From B73-G16 sp964448445 (GTDB lineage: Bacteria > Desulfobacterota > B13-G15), in the NCBI GenBank assembly GCA_964448445.1, contig CAYVAU010000017.1, forward strand, positions 1-24,298: a DNA stretch of 24,298 nt, read 5' to 3'. Positions 1-7,569 of this stretch are shown here, one piece after another. The translations under genes and the position numbers were made by a program. The notes under the pieces are model-generated. The model had not been told where the DNA came from and did not search any database. It worked only from the letters and a program-made list of their open reading frames with translations. The number at the start of each line of letters is the position of its first letter. Within the stretch, counting starts at the first letter, position 1.

Positions 1-2
1 GG

Positions 3-71
3 AACGCCCAGGGGGATGATCGCTTCGATCCGGTCACGGTGTTGGGATTGAGGGGAAATGTGGAATTTTGA
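3..71 (+). CDS. C-terminal end of an unidentified upstream gene (partial)
   Basis: The frame beginning at base 3 is open from the window edge to a TGA at 69-71 and gives 22 residues ending in VTVLGLRGNVEF. Alternating hydrophobic residues and a final Phe are typical of the last strand of outer-membrane beta-barrel proteins, so this could be the tail of a porin-like or assembly-type protein. That is only a suggestion, because 22 residues cannot establish a family. The other two forward frames stop within the first 51 bases. The stop overlaps a possible TTG start at 68 of the next small ORF. Confidence 0.35.
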   Translation, partial: NAQGDDRFDPVTVLGLRGNVEF

Positions 72-95
72 TCCATGACAAAATTGCTCGATATG

Positions 96-111
96 TGTGC
101 GATAACGCACA
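96..111. promoter_or_regulatory. Perfect 6-4-6 inverted repeat, operator-like
   Basis: TGTGCG-ATAA-CGCACA is a perfect dyad ending one base before the ATG at 113. As DNA it could bind a dimeric regulator. As RNA it could fold just upstream of the start codon. No regulator family is assigned; a role is inferred only from symmetry and position. Confidence 0.3.
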
Positions 112-112
112 G

Positions 113-337
113 ATGAAAGCTTCTGAGCGAAGAAACACGATCCGTGTGGAAGTAAGTGAAGAGACCTTATACCGTCTATTGGTCGACGGACATGTATGTG
201 CGGCGGACCTTCGATGCTTAGATCGCACATCGAAGGTCCGCCTTTTGCGCCTTTGTCTTGAAAGCTGCATGGTCCCTTTCTTCGATCGATTTCCCCGGTC
301 GCCTCATCGATCAGTTGGCCGAATCAAAAAGGCTTAA
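113..337 (+). CDS. Small Cys-containing hypothetical protein
   Basis: The ORF encodes about 74 residues from ATG 113. A TTG at 68 in the same frame is an alternative start and has a purine-rich GAGGGGAA roughly ten bases upstream, whereas ATG 113 has no clear ribosome site. The core runs from a charged N-terminus (MKASERRNTIRVEV) through VCAADLRCLD to LCLESC. The spaced cysteines and the CLD...SK...LCL pattern resemble short uncharacterised proteobacterial proteins I half recognise, but I cannot name a family. The last 25 residues look less protein-like. No membrane segment is visible. A perfect 15-bp hairpin (202-242) lies inside the coding frame. It sits upstream of secD on the same strand, 126 bases away, and need not be related to it. 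An alternative view is that only the hairpin is functional. Confidence 0.45.
   Translation: MKASERRNTIRVEVSEETLYRLLVDGHVCAADLRCLDRTSKVRLLRLCLESCMVPFFDRFPRSPHRSVGRIKKA
202..246 (+). terminator. 15-bp perfect stem-loop followed by TTTT
   Basis: The left arm 202-216 (GGCGGACCTTCGATG) is exactly complementary to the right arm 228-242, with an 11-nt loop. Four T residues follow at 243-246. A GC-rich stem plus a short T run fits an intrinsic terminator, possibly ending transcription from upstream of secD. It lies inside the small ORF 113-337, which is unusual for a terminator. The short U tract weakens the call, and a structured regulatory RNA element is an alternative. Confidence 0.45.
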
Positions 338-463
338 TTCATGCACGAAATGGTGTACTGATGGGGGAAGGATGACCCCCTCGGAGTGCTAATGTGTTAA
401 ACCCTTGGGGAAAATGTGCCGGAGGTTGCAAAGGTGGCTCTTTTTGGGTATTAAAGCCTTGCG

Positions 464-2047
464 ATGAGAAAATGGCTCAAGGCCAAGTTGGTTTTCATCG
501 GCCTTGTTCTCCTCCTTTCGGTGCTGGTTTTGCTGCCCACCTTCTTGGGGGAAGGGGCGGGGCTTCTAACAAAGCGGAAGGTCAAACTGGGCCTCGATCT
601 GCAGGGTGGTATGTATCTTTTGCTCGGGGTTGAGACCGAGGAGGCGGTCAAAAGCACCCTTGAGAGGTTGAAGAACGACCTCCGGGAAGACATGCGGGAG
701 AAGCGGATCTTCAGCCTCCAGACCGAGAGACATGACCACGAGATTCACATTCTTTTGCTCAACGAGGATATGCTACCCCCTTTGGAGGAACTTTTGAAGG
801 ATCGTTATCCAAGTCTTCGCATACTGAGCAGTGAAAGGTCGGATGCAAGAATAAAGGTCGTCCTCGGCCTTGATCCGCGAGAAGAGGCCAGAATCCGGCG
901 TTCGGCAGTGGAGCAGGCCCTTGAGACCATAAGGAATCGCATCGATCAGTTCGGGGTTGCGGAGCCTGAGATACTGCGCCACGGCGATAGGGACATACTG
1001 ATACAGTTGCCCGGGGTGAAGGATCCCGAGAGAGCAAAGGCCATAATCGGCAGGACGGCCATGCTCGAATTCAAGCTCCTCGATGAGGAACATTCCCTCA
1101 AGGAGGCCCTCGCCGGAAACATCCCCCCGGGCAGCGAGATCCTTTACGGGGTGATGAGGGATAGGACCACCGGAAGGACAAAGAGGGTCCCCTATTTGGT
1201 TAAGGCCAAGACCCTCCTTACCGGCGACGCCATAAAGGATGCCCGTGTGGCCTTCGATAGGTTCAACCGCCCCTATATTTCCCTGGCCTTTACCCCCTGG
1301 GGGGCCAAGGAGTTTGAGCGGATCACTGCCGAAAACGTTAACAGGAGGCTTGCGATAATCCTGGATGGGACCGTTTATTCTGCGCCGGTCATAAGGGAGA
1401 AGATAAGCGGCGGAAGAGCCGTCATAGAAGGGGATTTCACCCTGGAGGAAGCCCATGACCTGGCGATAGTCCTCAGGGCGGGGGCCCTGCCTGCACCGGT
1501 GAAGATCCTCGAGGAAAGGACCGTAGGGCCATCGCTGGGGAAAGACCTGGTGGAACGGGGTATTAAGGCCATTGTGATAGGCGGAATCCTGGTCGTGCTC
1601 TTCATGGTCCTTTATTACCGCTGGGCTGGCCTTGTGGCTGACTTCGCCCTCCTGCTGAACCTGCTAATAGTGCTCGCAATTATGGTGCTTTTGAGGGCCA
1701 CCCTGACGCTGCCCGGGATAGCGGGGCTGGTGCTCACGGTCGGTATGGCCGTTGATGCCAATATCTTGATCTTTGAGCGCATAAAGGAAGAGCTGCGCCT
1801 CGGCAAACCCTTGCTGGCAGCAGTGGAGGCAGGTTATTCGAGGGCCCTGCTTACGGTTCTCGATGCCCAGATAACGACCCTCATTGCTGCCATTGTGCTC
1901 TTTCAGTTCGGGACAGGGCCCATAAAGGGCTTTGCCGTCACCCTGAGCATAGGGATCCTCTCGAGCCTGTTTACGGCCATTGTGGTCACCAAGACGATCT
2001 TTGACTGGGTCCTTTCATCTTTCGGGTTGAAGGAGCTCAAAATCTGA
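464..2047 (+). CDS. secD: Protein translocase subunit SecD
   Basis: SecD is the larger half of the SecDF complex, which uses the proton-motive force to help pull exported proteins across the inner membrane after SecYEG/SecA. The 527 residues show an N-terminal membrane helix (about 8-25), the KLGLDLQGG signature (residues 41-49), a large periplasmic P1 region containing IRNRIDQFGVAEP and GTVYSAPVIREKISGG, and about five C-terminal membrane helices from around residue 360. The GLVADFALLLN segment contains the conserved Asp associated with proton movement in this family. The start ATG is the first in frame and places the first helix correctly, although there is no strong ribosome-binding site. 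The stop overlaps the secF start (TGATG). yajC, often found just upstream, is not seen here. Confidence 0.97.
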   Translation: MRKWLKAKLVFIGLVLLLSVLVLLPTFLGEGAGLLTKRKVKLGLDLQGGMYLLLGVETEEAVKSTLERLKNDLREDMREKRIFSLQTERHDHEIHILLLNEDMLPPLEELLKDRYPSLRILSSERSDARIKVVLGLDPREEARIRRSAVEQALETIRNRIDQFGVAEPEILRHGDRDILIQLPGVKDPERAKAIIGRTAMLEFKLLDEEHSLKEALAGNIPPGSEILYGVMRDRTTGRTKRVPYLVKAKTLLTGDAIKDARVAFDRFNRPYISLAFTPWGAKEFERITAENVNRRLAIILDGTVYSAPVIREKISGGRAVIEGDFTLEEAHDLAIVLRAGALPAPVKILEERTVGPSLGKDLVERGIKAIVIGGILVVLFMVLYYRWAGLVADFALLLNLLIVLAIMVLLRATLTLPGIAGLVLTVGMAVDANILIFERIKEELRLGKPLLAAVEAGYSRALLTVLDAQITTLIAAIVLFQFGTGPIKGFAVTLSIGILSSLFTAIVVTKTIFDWVLSSFGLKELKI

Positions 2048-2934
2048 TGGAGATCGTTCGACCCGGAACGAACATAGATTTTGTGGGCAAAAGGAAATTC
2101 GCCCTCTTTGCCTCCCTTTTGCTCGTCGTCCTTAGCCTCGCCCTCCTGCTCATCCAGGGGCCCCACTACGGTATCGACTTTTCCGGAGGAACCCTCATCC
2201 AGGTGAGGTTTGAGGAAAAGGTGGAGGCCGATCGCCTGAGGGAGGTCCTCGGGAAAGTGGGACTTGGGGGTGCAATCCTTCAGCCCTTTGGGGGAGCAGG
2301 GGAATACCTGATAAAAACCAAGCTCACATCTGGAGAACTCCGTGGATTGAGGGCGAGGATTGAAGGGGCCTTAAGTAAAGAACTCACTTCGGGCTTTGAA
2401 ATCCGCAGGGTGGAAATGGTCGGCCCCAAGGTCGGGAGGGACTTGAAAAGTAAAGGCTTTAAAGCGGTGATCTTCGCCCTTATAGGAATTCTCATCTACA
2501 TAAGCTGGCGTTTTGAAGTGAGATTTGCCCTGGGAGCTGTGGCCGCCCTCATTCACGATGTCATTATCACCCTTGGGGTATTTACCGCAAGCGGCAGAGA
2601 GCTCAACCTCCCCGTTGTGGCAGCCCTTCTGACCATCGTAGGGTATTCCCTAAATGACACCATCGTTGTTTACGATAGGATAAGGGAAAACATGAAGAAA
2701 TTGGGCACTACCCTTGATGCGATAATAAACCGCAGCATAAACGAAACCCTCAACAGGACCATCCTCACCTCCCTCACTACCCTCATAACGGTTGTGGTCC
2801 TGTTCTTTTTAGGAGGTGGAATCATCGAGGACTTTGCCTTTGCCCTCATCGTAGGCATAGTGGTTGGGACTTACTCTTCGATTTACATAGCCAGTCCCAT
2901 TGTGCTCTTTCTGGAACGTGCCCAGAAGAAATGA
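2047..2934 (+). CDS. secF: Protein translocase subunit SecF
   Basis: SecF pairs with SecD in the inner membrane to complete the 12-helix proton-driven export motor. The 295-residue product has an N-terminal helix (about 18-36), the GIDFSGGTLIQV signature (residues 42-53), a short periplasmic domain, and five further helices including HDVIITLGVF and the highly conserved NDTIVVYDRIREN segment. The length is normal for SecF. The ATG overlaps the secD stop by one base, so the two are almost certainly translationally coupled. The 3' end overlaps the following dihydroorotase gene, making an unusual secD-secF-pyrC run. Confidence 0.97.
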   Translation: MEIVRPGTNIDFVGKRKFALFASLLLVVLSLALLLIQGPHYGIDFSGGTLIQVRFEEKVEADRLREVLGKVGLGGAILQPFGGAGEYLIKTKLTSGELRGLRARIEGALSKELTSGFEIRRVEMVGPKVGRDLKSKGFKAVIFALIGILIYISWRFEVRFALGAVAALIHDVIITLGVFTASGRELNLPVVAALLTIVGYSLNDTIVVYDRIRENMKKLGTTLDAIINRSINETLNRTILTSLTTLITVVVLFFLGGGIIEDFAFALIVGIVVGTYSSIYIASPIVLFLERAQKK

Positions 2935-4183
2935 TCTGATCCTGATCAAAGGTCCTCGGGTTATCGACCCCTTGATGGGGATTGACCGAGAACTGGATTT
3001 GCTCCTTGAGGGGATAAGGATTAGGGAAATCGGAAAGGGGTTGTGGAGGGCAGGGGCCCAAGTGGTAGAGGCAAGGGGGAAAATGCTATTTCCCGGCTTT
3101 GTGGATCTGCACGTCCATCTGAGGGACTTTGAGGAATCCCATAAGGAAACGATCTTTACGGGGAGCAGGGCGGCGGCCCTTGGTGGGTTTACAGCCATTG
3201 TCAACATGCCCAATACCCTTCCTCCTCTGGATTCGCCGGAGGTGCTGCTCAGGTGGAAAGAGAGGGTGAGGGAGGGTGCCGCTATTAGGGTCTTCACCAT
3301 GGTTTGCCTCAGCAGGGGCAGAGGTGGAGAGGAGCTTTCGCCCCTTAAAGAACTGTTTGACGACCCACTGGTCGTCGGGGCGACCGATGACGGCAATCCC
3401 ATAAGGTCCGAGGCCCTCATGAGGCAGGCCCTCGAGATTTCCCAAAGGACGGGAATGTTGATTGCCGATCACCCGGAGGACAGCCCGGACTTTGGTTCCC
3501 CCCTTGGACCAAGGAACTTTTGGAGTGAGCCCTTTTATGTGGAGAGGGATTTGATGCTTCTGCAGGAGACGGGAGGGAGGCTCCACTTGCAGCACATCTC
3601 CATGGAGGAAAGCCTCAAATTTATACGTCAGGCCAAGAAAAAGGGCATAGGGGTTACCTGCGAGGTCACCCCTCATCATCTGATCCTTCATGACGGCCAA
3701 GGGCTTGGTCCCAATGCGAAAGTCAATCCTCCCTTAAGGAGCAAAAAGGACGTGGAGGCCCTCCGTGAGGCATTGAGGGAGGGAATCATAGATGTCATCG
3801 CCACAGATCACGCCCCTCATAGTCCCGAGGAGAAGGCACGGGGATGGGAGGAGGCCCCCTTTGGCATCTCGGGCATAGAGGTCGCCCTTCCGCTGATATA
3901 TACCGAATTGGTCACCAGGGGGTTGCTCGAACTGGGAGAACTGGTGAGGCTGATGTCTCAAAACCCCGCAAGGATCATAGAAATCGACATCCCAAGGATC
4001 CAGGAGGGGGCACGAGCAAATCTTGTGATCTTTGACCCCGAAATTCAATGGGTGCTCAAACCCGATGCCCTTTTCTCAAAGGGGAAAAACACCCCCTTTT
4101 CGGGAAAGCGCCTCATGGGAAAGGTTTGGGCCACCTTCGTCGAAGGCAGGGCCGCAGTCCTTGGAGGCGACTTAATCCCTTAA
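2918..4183 (+). CDS. pyrC: Dihydroorotase (type I, amidohydrolase superfamily)
   Basis: The enzyme interconverts N-carbamoyl-L-aspartate and L-dihydroorotate, the third step of pyrimidine synthesis. The 421-residue product shows metal and active-site residues in the expected order: HVHLRD (H65, H67), TDDG (D157), ADH (H185), LQH (H226) and ATDHAPH (D297). KVNPPLR and the GISGIE loop before the C-terminus are also typical. The usual PG after HLR is replaced by DFEESHKE. No ATG precedes the conserved start of the protein: GTG 2918 overlaps secF by 17 bases, while TTG 2900 in the same frame is another option. Co-transcription with secDF is likely. The stop overlaps the stop of the convergent membrane gene by four bases. 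Inactive DHOase-like homologues exist, but the full residue set argues for an active enzyme. Confidence 0.93.
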   Translation: MPRRNDLILIKGPRVIDPLMGIDRELDLLLEGIRIREIGKGLWRAGAQVVEARGKMLFPGFVDLHVHLRDFEESHKETIFTGSRAAALGGFTAIVNMPNTLPPLDSPEVLLRWKERVREGAAIRVFTMVCLSRGRGGEELSPLKELFDDPLVVGATDDGNPIRSEALMRQALEISQRTGMLIADHPEDSPDFGSPLGPRNFWSEPFYVERDLMLLQETGGRLHLQHISMEESLKFIRQAKKKGIGVTCEVTPHHLILHDGQGLGPNAKVNPPLRSKKDVEALREALREGIIDVIATDHAPHSPEEKARGWEEAPFGISGIEVALPLIYTELVTRGLLELGELVRLMSQNPARIIEIDIPRIQEGARANLVIFDPEIQWVLKPDALFSKGKNTPFSGKRLMGKVWATFVEGRAAVLGGDLIP

Positions 4184-5166
4184 TTTCCCTTCACCTCCTG
4201 ACGCAGCGAGGAAAGGGAGAGATGATAATGCCAGAGGAAAAGGATCCCCAGAAGGGTTGTCGGTAAAAAGAAAAGGGCGTGAAAGACAAGGGCAACTGCC
4301 GCTGCCTTCTCCATGGGGACGCCGTAAAGGATCAGCGAATAGGAAAGGGCAGCATGGTATGTGCCGATATACCCCGGTGTGAAGGGCAGGGTGGTCACAA
4401 TACATACTGCCACCATAGCCAGGAAGGAAGCTATGAAGGGGACCTTGAGGGAAAAAGCCATCGACGTTATGTGGATCCCCAAGGCGTAAGTTATCCATAT
4501 GAGGTAGGAGAGACCAACCGAGGGCAGAAGGCAGTCCCACCGATCAAACCATCCGAGCCCTTCCCTGAAGGAATAAAGGTGTCCTTTGGCCTCGTTGCTC
4601 CAGCCGGAAGGTTTGAAGATGCGCATGAACGTGTCGGGGCTATACCTTATCAGCAAGAAGACCACGAGTGTGATAGTGAACAGCCCAAGGCTGAAATAAC
4701 CCCCAAAGGCCAAGGTCCTGTAAAATCCCTGGGAAGTATTGAGGTTTCTCAAAGCCAACGAGAGGATGGCGAAGGTGCTCAATATGGTGAAACCGTCCAG
4801 AAACTTCTCGGCAATGAGGGTGGCAAAAGATGAAGCTTTGGGAAAACTCTCAAGCTTTCCCAGCAGATACCCCCTTGCCACATCGCCCATCCTGGCGGGC
4901 AGGAAATTGTTCGCCATAAAGCCTATGAAAAGCGTCCCCAGAAGCGACGAGAAGCGCATCCTCTTCACGGGGCGTAGCAATATTTCCCATCTCAACGCCC
5001 TTATGACCATGTGAAAGAGCAAAAGGGACAGGGAAAAAAGCAACAAGAGGTAATTGGCCCTCTTTAGGGTCTCCATCAGTTCGCGATAGTCCAGACGTCC
5101 AAAGACCAGATAGAGCAAGAAGATGGAGAGGGGTATCCCGAGGAAGATCTGCCAGTTTCGCTTCAC
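4180..5166 (-). CDS. LPG-synthase-TM / flippase-like multi-pass membrane protein
   Basis: The 328-residue product is strongly hydrophobic, with about eight membrane segments. It resembles the lysylphosphatidylglycerol synthase transmembrane family (Pfam LPG_synthase_TM, UPF0104), including an RALRWEILLRP segment after the second helix, the N-F-L-PARMGDVARGYLLGK stretch, and TLPFTPGYIGTYHAAL near the C-terminus. These proteins are often proposed to move or use lipid-linked substrates. The LPG synthase catalytic domain is absent, so aminoacyl-lipid synthesis is not implied. The GTG start overlaps the ribF stop (GTGA), indicating coupling. It is the last gene of the minus-strand run and overlaps pyrC tail to tail. 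Substrate unknown. Confidence 0.85.
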   Translation of the reverse strand: MKRNWQIFLGIPLSIFLLYLVFGRLDYRELMETLKRANYLLLLFSLSLLLFHMVIRALRWEILLRPVKRMRFSSLLGTLFIGFMANNFLPARMGDVARGYLLGKLESFPKASSFATLIAEKFLDGFTILSTFAILSLALRNLNTSQGFYRTLAFGGYFSLGLFTITLVVFLLIRYSPDTFMRIFKPSGWSNEAKGHLYSFREGLGWFDRWDCLLPSVGLSYLIWITYALGIHITSMAFSLKVPFIASFLAMVAVCIVTTLPFTPGYIGTYHAALSYSLILYGVPMEKAAAVALVFHALFFLPTTLLGILFLWHYHLSLSSLRQEVKGN

Positions 5167-6089
5167 CTGCTCCTCCTGAGGATTTCCGAGGCCTTCTCAA
5201 TATCTGCCCTGATCTGTTGAAGAAGGGCTTCTGGTCCTTCAAAGGGGCGTTCGTCACGGATCTTTTCGACCAGTTCGACACAGAGATCCCTTCCGTAGAG
5301 ATCTCCCGAGAACCCGATCAGATGGACTTCAACGCTCAGCTCCCCTGAACCAAAGGTCGGACGCCTCCCTATGTTGAGGACTCCTTGGTGGAGGACATCC
5401 CCCACTCGGACCCAGACCGCGAAAACTCCCTCGGGAAGGATCTGATCGGGATCCACCTGGAGGTTTGCCGTGGGAACCCCGAGTTCTTTCCCCCTTCGGT
5501 TTCCGCAAACAACCTTGCCCGAAAAGGAAAACCTCCGTCCCATAAGCCTCAATACCCCCTGGAGATCCCCTCGGAGGATCATCTCCCTTATCCGCGAACT
5601 GCTTACGGGCCTGCCGTCGACTTGGAAGGGATCGATGACCTCGACATCAAATCCGAAAGCATTGCCGAGATCCCTTAAGGTTTCAGCAGTTCCCGATCTG
5701 CCTTTCCCGAAGGTGAAATTGTAACCGACAACCACTTTTAATGGCCTTATGCCCCTGCAGAGGATCTCCTCTACAAAGGCCTCAGGCGGTTTTTCGGAGA
5801 GTTCCCGGGTGAAGGGGTATCCTATGACCACATCAACGCCCATGCCCTCAAAAAGGGCAAGCTTTTTCTCATGGGGGGTGATGAGCATGAGCTTCTTCTG
5901 GGGAAAGAGGATCTTCATGGGATGGGGGTTGAAGGTCAGAACGACGGTTTCTCCCTTGACCCTCCGGGCCTCCTCTATGGCCCTCCTTATGAGGGCCTGA
6001 TGACCGAGGTGCACCCCATCAAAGCTCCCGATGGTCACAACGGGATGTTTGAAACCCTCAGGCGAAAGCTTGTCCCTAAGGACCCTCAT
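5163..6089 (-). CDS. ribF: Bifunctional riboflavin kinase / FAD synthetase
   Basis: RibF phosphorylates riboflavin to FMN and adenylates FMN to FAD in the cytoplasm. The N-terminal nucleotidyltransferase domain shows GSFDGVHLGHQAL (about residues 22-34) and TFNPHPMK. The VGYNFTFGKGRSG segment and the SSSRIR motif (around residues 163-168) follow. The C-terminal kinase domain shows GKELGVPTANL, EGVFAVWV and GVLNIGRRPTFG. The length of 308 is normal. The ATG at 6089 has AAGGA about ten bases upstream. The gene is separated from rimO by 100 bases that contain a tRNA-Leu on the other strand, so it may be read from rimO or from its own promoter (TATACT at 6122-6127, minus strand). Its stop overlaps the next gene's GTG start. 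Confidence 0.97.
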   Translation of the reverse strand: MRVLRDKLSPEGFKHPVVTIGSFDGVHLGHQALIRRAIEEARRVKGETVVLTFNPHPMKILFPQKKLMLITPHEKKLALFEGMGVDVVIGYPFTRELSEKPPEAFVEEILCRGIRPLKVVVGYNFTFGKGRSGTAETLRDLGNAFGFDVEVIDPFQVDGRPVSSSRIREMILRGDLQGVLRLMGRRFSFSGKVVCGNRRGKELGVPTANLQVDPDQILPEGVFAVWVRVGDVLHQGVLNIGRRPTFGSGELSVEVHLIGFSGDLYGRDLCVELVEKIRDERPFEGPEALLQQIRADIEKASEILRRSR

Positions 6090-6101
6090 TGGCGGATTTC
6101 C

Positions 6102-6129
6102 TTGACAAGGGGCAGATGTTAAGTATAGG
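6102..6129 (+). promoter_or_regulatory. Sigma-70-type promoter for tRNA-Leu
   Basis: A consensus TTGACA at 6102-6107 is followed after 16 bases by TATAGG at 6124-6129. Initiation would fall near 6136, about 20 bases before the mature tRNA 5' end, which is a sensible spacing for a tRNA precursor. A minus-strand TATACT at 6122-6127, overlapping this -10, could serve ribF in the opposite direction. Confidence 0.45.
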
Positions 6130-6155
6130 TTATATGTGACCCGGAGAGCAATGGG

Positions 6156-6244
6156 GCCGAAGTGGCGGAATTTGGGAGACGCACTGGACTCAGGATCCAG
6201 GGGGCGTTAAGCCCGTGGGGGTTCGAGTCCCCCCTTCGGCACCA
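6156..6244 (+). tRNA. tRNA-Leu (anticodon CAG)
   Basis: The 7-bp acceptor stem GCCGAAG/CTTCGGC closes the molecule, with discriminator A and an encoded CCA at 6242-6244. The anticodon stem CTGGA/TCCAG encloses the loop CTCAGGA, giving CAG (6191-6193), which reads CUG leucine codons. A long variable arm (around GGCGTTAAGCCC) makes it a class II tRNA, and the T arm is GGGGGTTCGAGTCCCCC. The 3' 55 bases overlap the end of rimO on the other strand. A bulged hairpin just after the CCA (CAGTTCC...GGAAACTG) has no T tract, so no clear terminator is present. Confidence 0.97.
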
Positions 6245-7569
6245 GTTCCTCCAAAGGAAACTGTCAGGTCATAAGGTCCTGCCTCTATGACCCTTGCCCG
6301 TATGATCGCTCCGGGGGATATTCTTTCCCTGATCGTACAAAGGCCGTCGATTTCTGGAGCCTGAAAGGAAGCCCTGCCGATGGCCCTCCCAGAATCATCC
6401 AGTGTTTCCACGAGTACTTCGATTTCCTGCCCTATGAGGCTTTGGTTCTTTTTGAGGGATATCTCCTGCTGGACCTTCATGACCTCGTGGAAGCGCTCCT
6501 CTTTGATCTCCTCGGGGACCTGACAGGGAAAGCTTGCCGCGGGGGTCCCCTCTTCGGGGGAGAATTTGAAGGCCCCAAGGTAGTGGAAGGTTCCTTGGGA
6601 GATGAGGTCGAGGAGTTCGCGGAAGTCGGCTTCTTCTTCTCCCGGGAAGCCCACAATCACCGTTCCCCTCAGGCTTATGCGGGGGTAGTTGCTGAGCTTC
6701 TCAAGCAGGGAGAGGATATGTGCCTTCCGAGTTTTGCGGTTCATGGCCTTGAGGACCTTATCGGATACATGCTGTATAGGGAGGTCCAGATAGGGGGTAA
6801 TTCTGCTTTCTGAGGCCATCAATCGGAGGAGTTCCTCGGGAAAGTTTCCGGGATGGGGGTAACAATAAAGGACCCTGAGCCATGAGAAGCCCTCTAACCT
6901 CAGAAGGCCCTCCAGGAGCTGAAGAAGCCCGTTTCTCATGCCGAGGTCTCTGCCATAGGAGGTGGTGTCCTGGGCCACCAGCACCAGTTCCTTCACACCG
7001 CGCTCGGAAAGCATGCGGGCTTCTTCGAGGATATCCTCAAGGGGTCTGCTCCTCAGCCGGCCCCGGATCCTGGGGATCGTGCAAAAGGAGCAGCGGTTGG
7101 GGCATCCCTCGGCGATCTTCAGGTAGGCCACATAGGGTGTGTTAAAGAGGATCCTCGGGCTTCGGTGGTCATAGAGGAAACCCTCGGGTTCGGTGACAAA
7201 TACCCCCCTTTTCCCCTCCCTCAAAAGCTGAGGCAATCGCGGGATATCGCCCGGACCTATCCAGAGGTCCACCTCTGGCAGTTCCCTTGCCACTTCGTGC
7301 TTATACCTTTGGGGCAAGCAGCCTGCGACAACGAGCAGGGCCCGGGGGTCCTTCCTTTGGATCATCTCCAATATGGTGTCGATAGCCTCCCTTACGGCCT
7401 CCTGTATGAAGGCACAGGTATTGACCACAATGAGGTCAGCTCCTTCCGGCTCATCGGAAAGCAAAAAGCCCTCCTTCAGCAGCAAACCCGTTAACACTTC
7501 AGAGTCCACCTGGTTTTTGGGGCATCCAAGACTTACCAGATAGAGCTCTTTCCCCTCTGCGGACCTCAT
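6190..7569 (-). CDS. rimO: Ribosomal protein S12 methylthiotransferase RimO
   Basis: RimO is a radical-SAM enzyme that adds a methylthio group to a conserved Asp of ribosomal protein S12. The 459-residue product has the N-terminal UPF0004 domain with cluster-binding C16 (SLGCPKNQVDSE), C52 (NTCAFI) and C84 (AGCLPQ). The radical-SAM motif C156-x3-C160-x2-C163 (GCPNRCSFC) follows, then a C-terminal TRAM region. Upstream in-frame codons exist to 7716, but ATG 7569 has AGGGG upstream, fits the family start and overlaps the preceding stop (ATGA). The family homology ends near GPYDLTVSF. The last 20 residues come largely from antisense tRNA-Leu, and the TGA stop is antisense to the tRNA anticodon loop. 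MiaB is the main alternative, but the SLGCPKN start favours RimO. Confidence 0.95.
   Translation of the reverse strand: MRSAEGKELYLVSLGCPKNQVDSEVLTGLLLKEGFLLSDEPEGADLIVVNTCAFIQEAVREAIDTILEMIQRKDPRALLVVAGCLPQRYKHEVARELPEVDLWIGPGDIPRLPQLLREGKRGVFVTEPEGFLYDHRSPRILFNTPYVAYLKIAEGCPNRCSFCTIPRIRGRLRSRPLEDILEEARMLSERGVKELVLVAQDTTSYGRDLGMRNGLLQLLEGLLRLEGFSWLRVLYCYPHPGNFPEELLRLMASESRITPYLDLPIQHVSDKVLKAMNRKTRKAHILSLLEKLSNYPRISLRGTVIVGFPGEEEADFRELLDLISQGTFHYLGAFKFSPEEGTPAASFPCQVPEEIKEERFHEVMKVQQEISLKKNQSLIGQEIEVLVETLDDSGRAIGRASFQAPEIDGLCTIRERISPGAIIRARVIEAGPYDLTVSFGGTGAEGGTRTPTGLTPPGS

Noticed and set aside
363..380. GGGGG...CCCCC stem in the secD leader as a terminator
   Set aside because: Only five pairs with an eight-base loop and no T tract; could be incidental.
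773..1456. 227-codon frame antisense to secD
   Set aside because: It is the complement of strongly conserved SecD coding sequence and shows no recognisable protein features.
3086..3700. 204-codon frame antisense to pyrC
   Set aside because: It mirrors the conserved dihydroorotase coding region and lacks protein-like composition.
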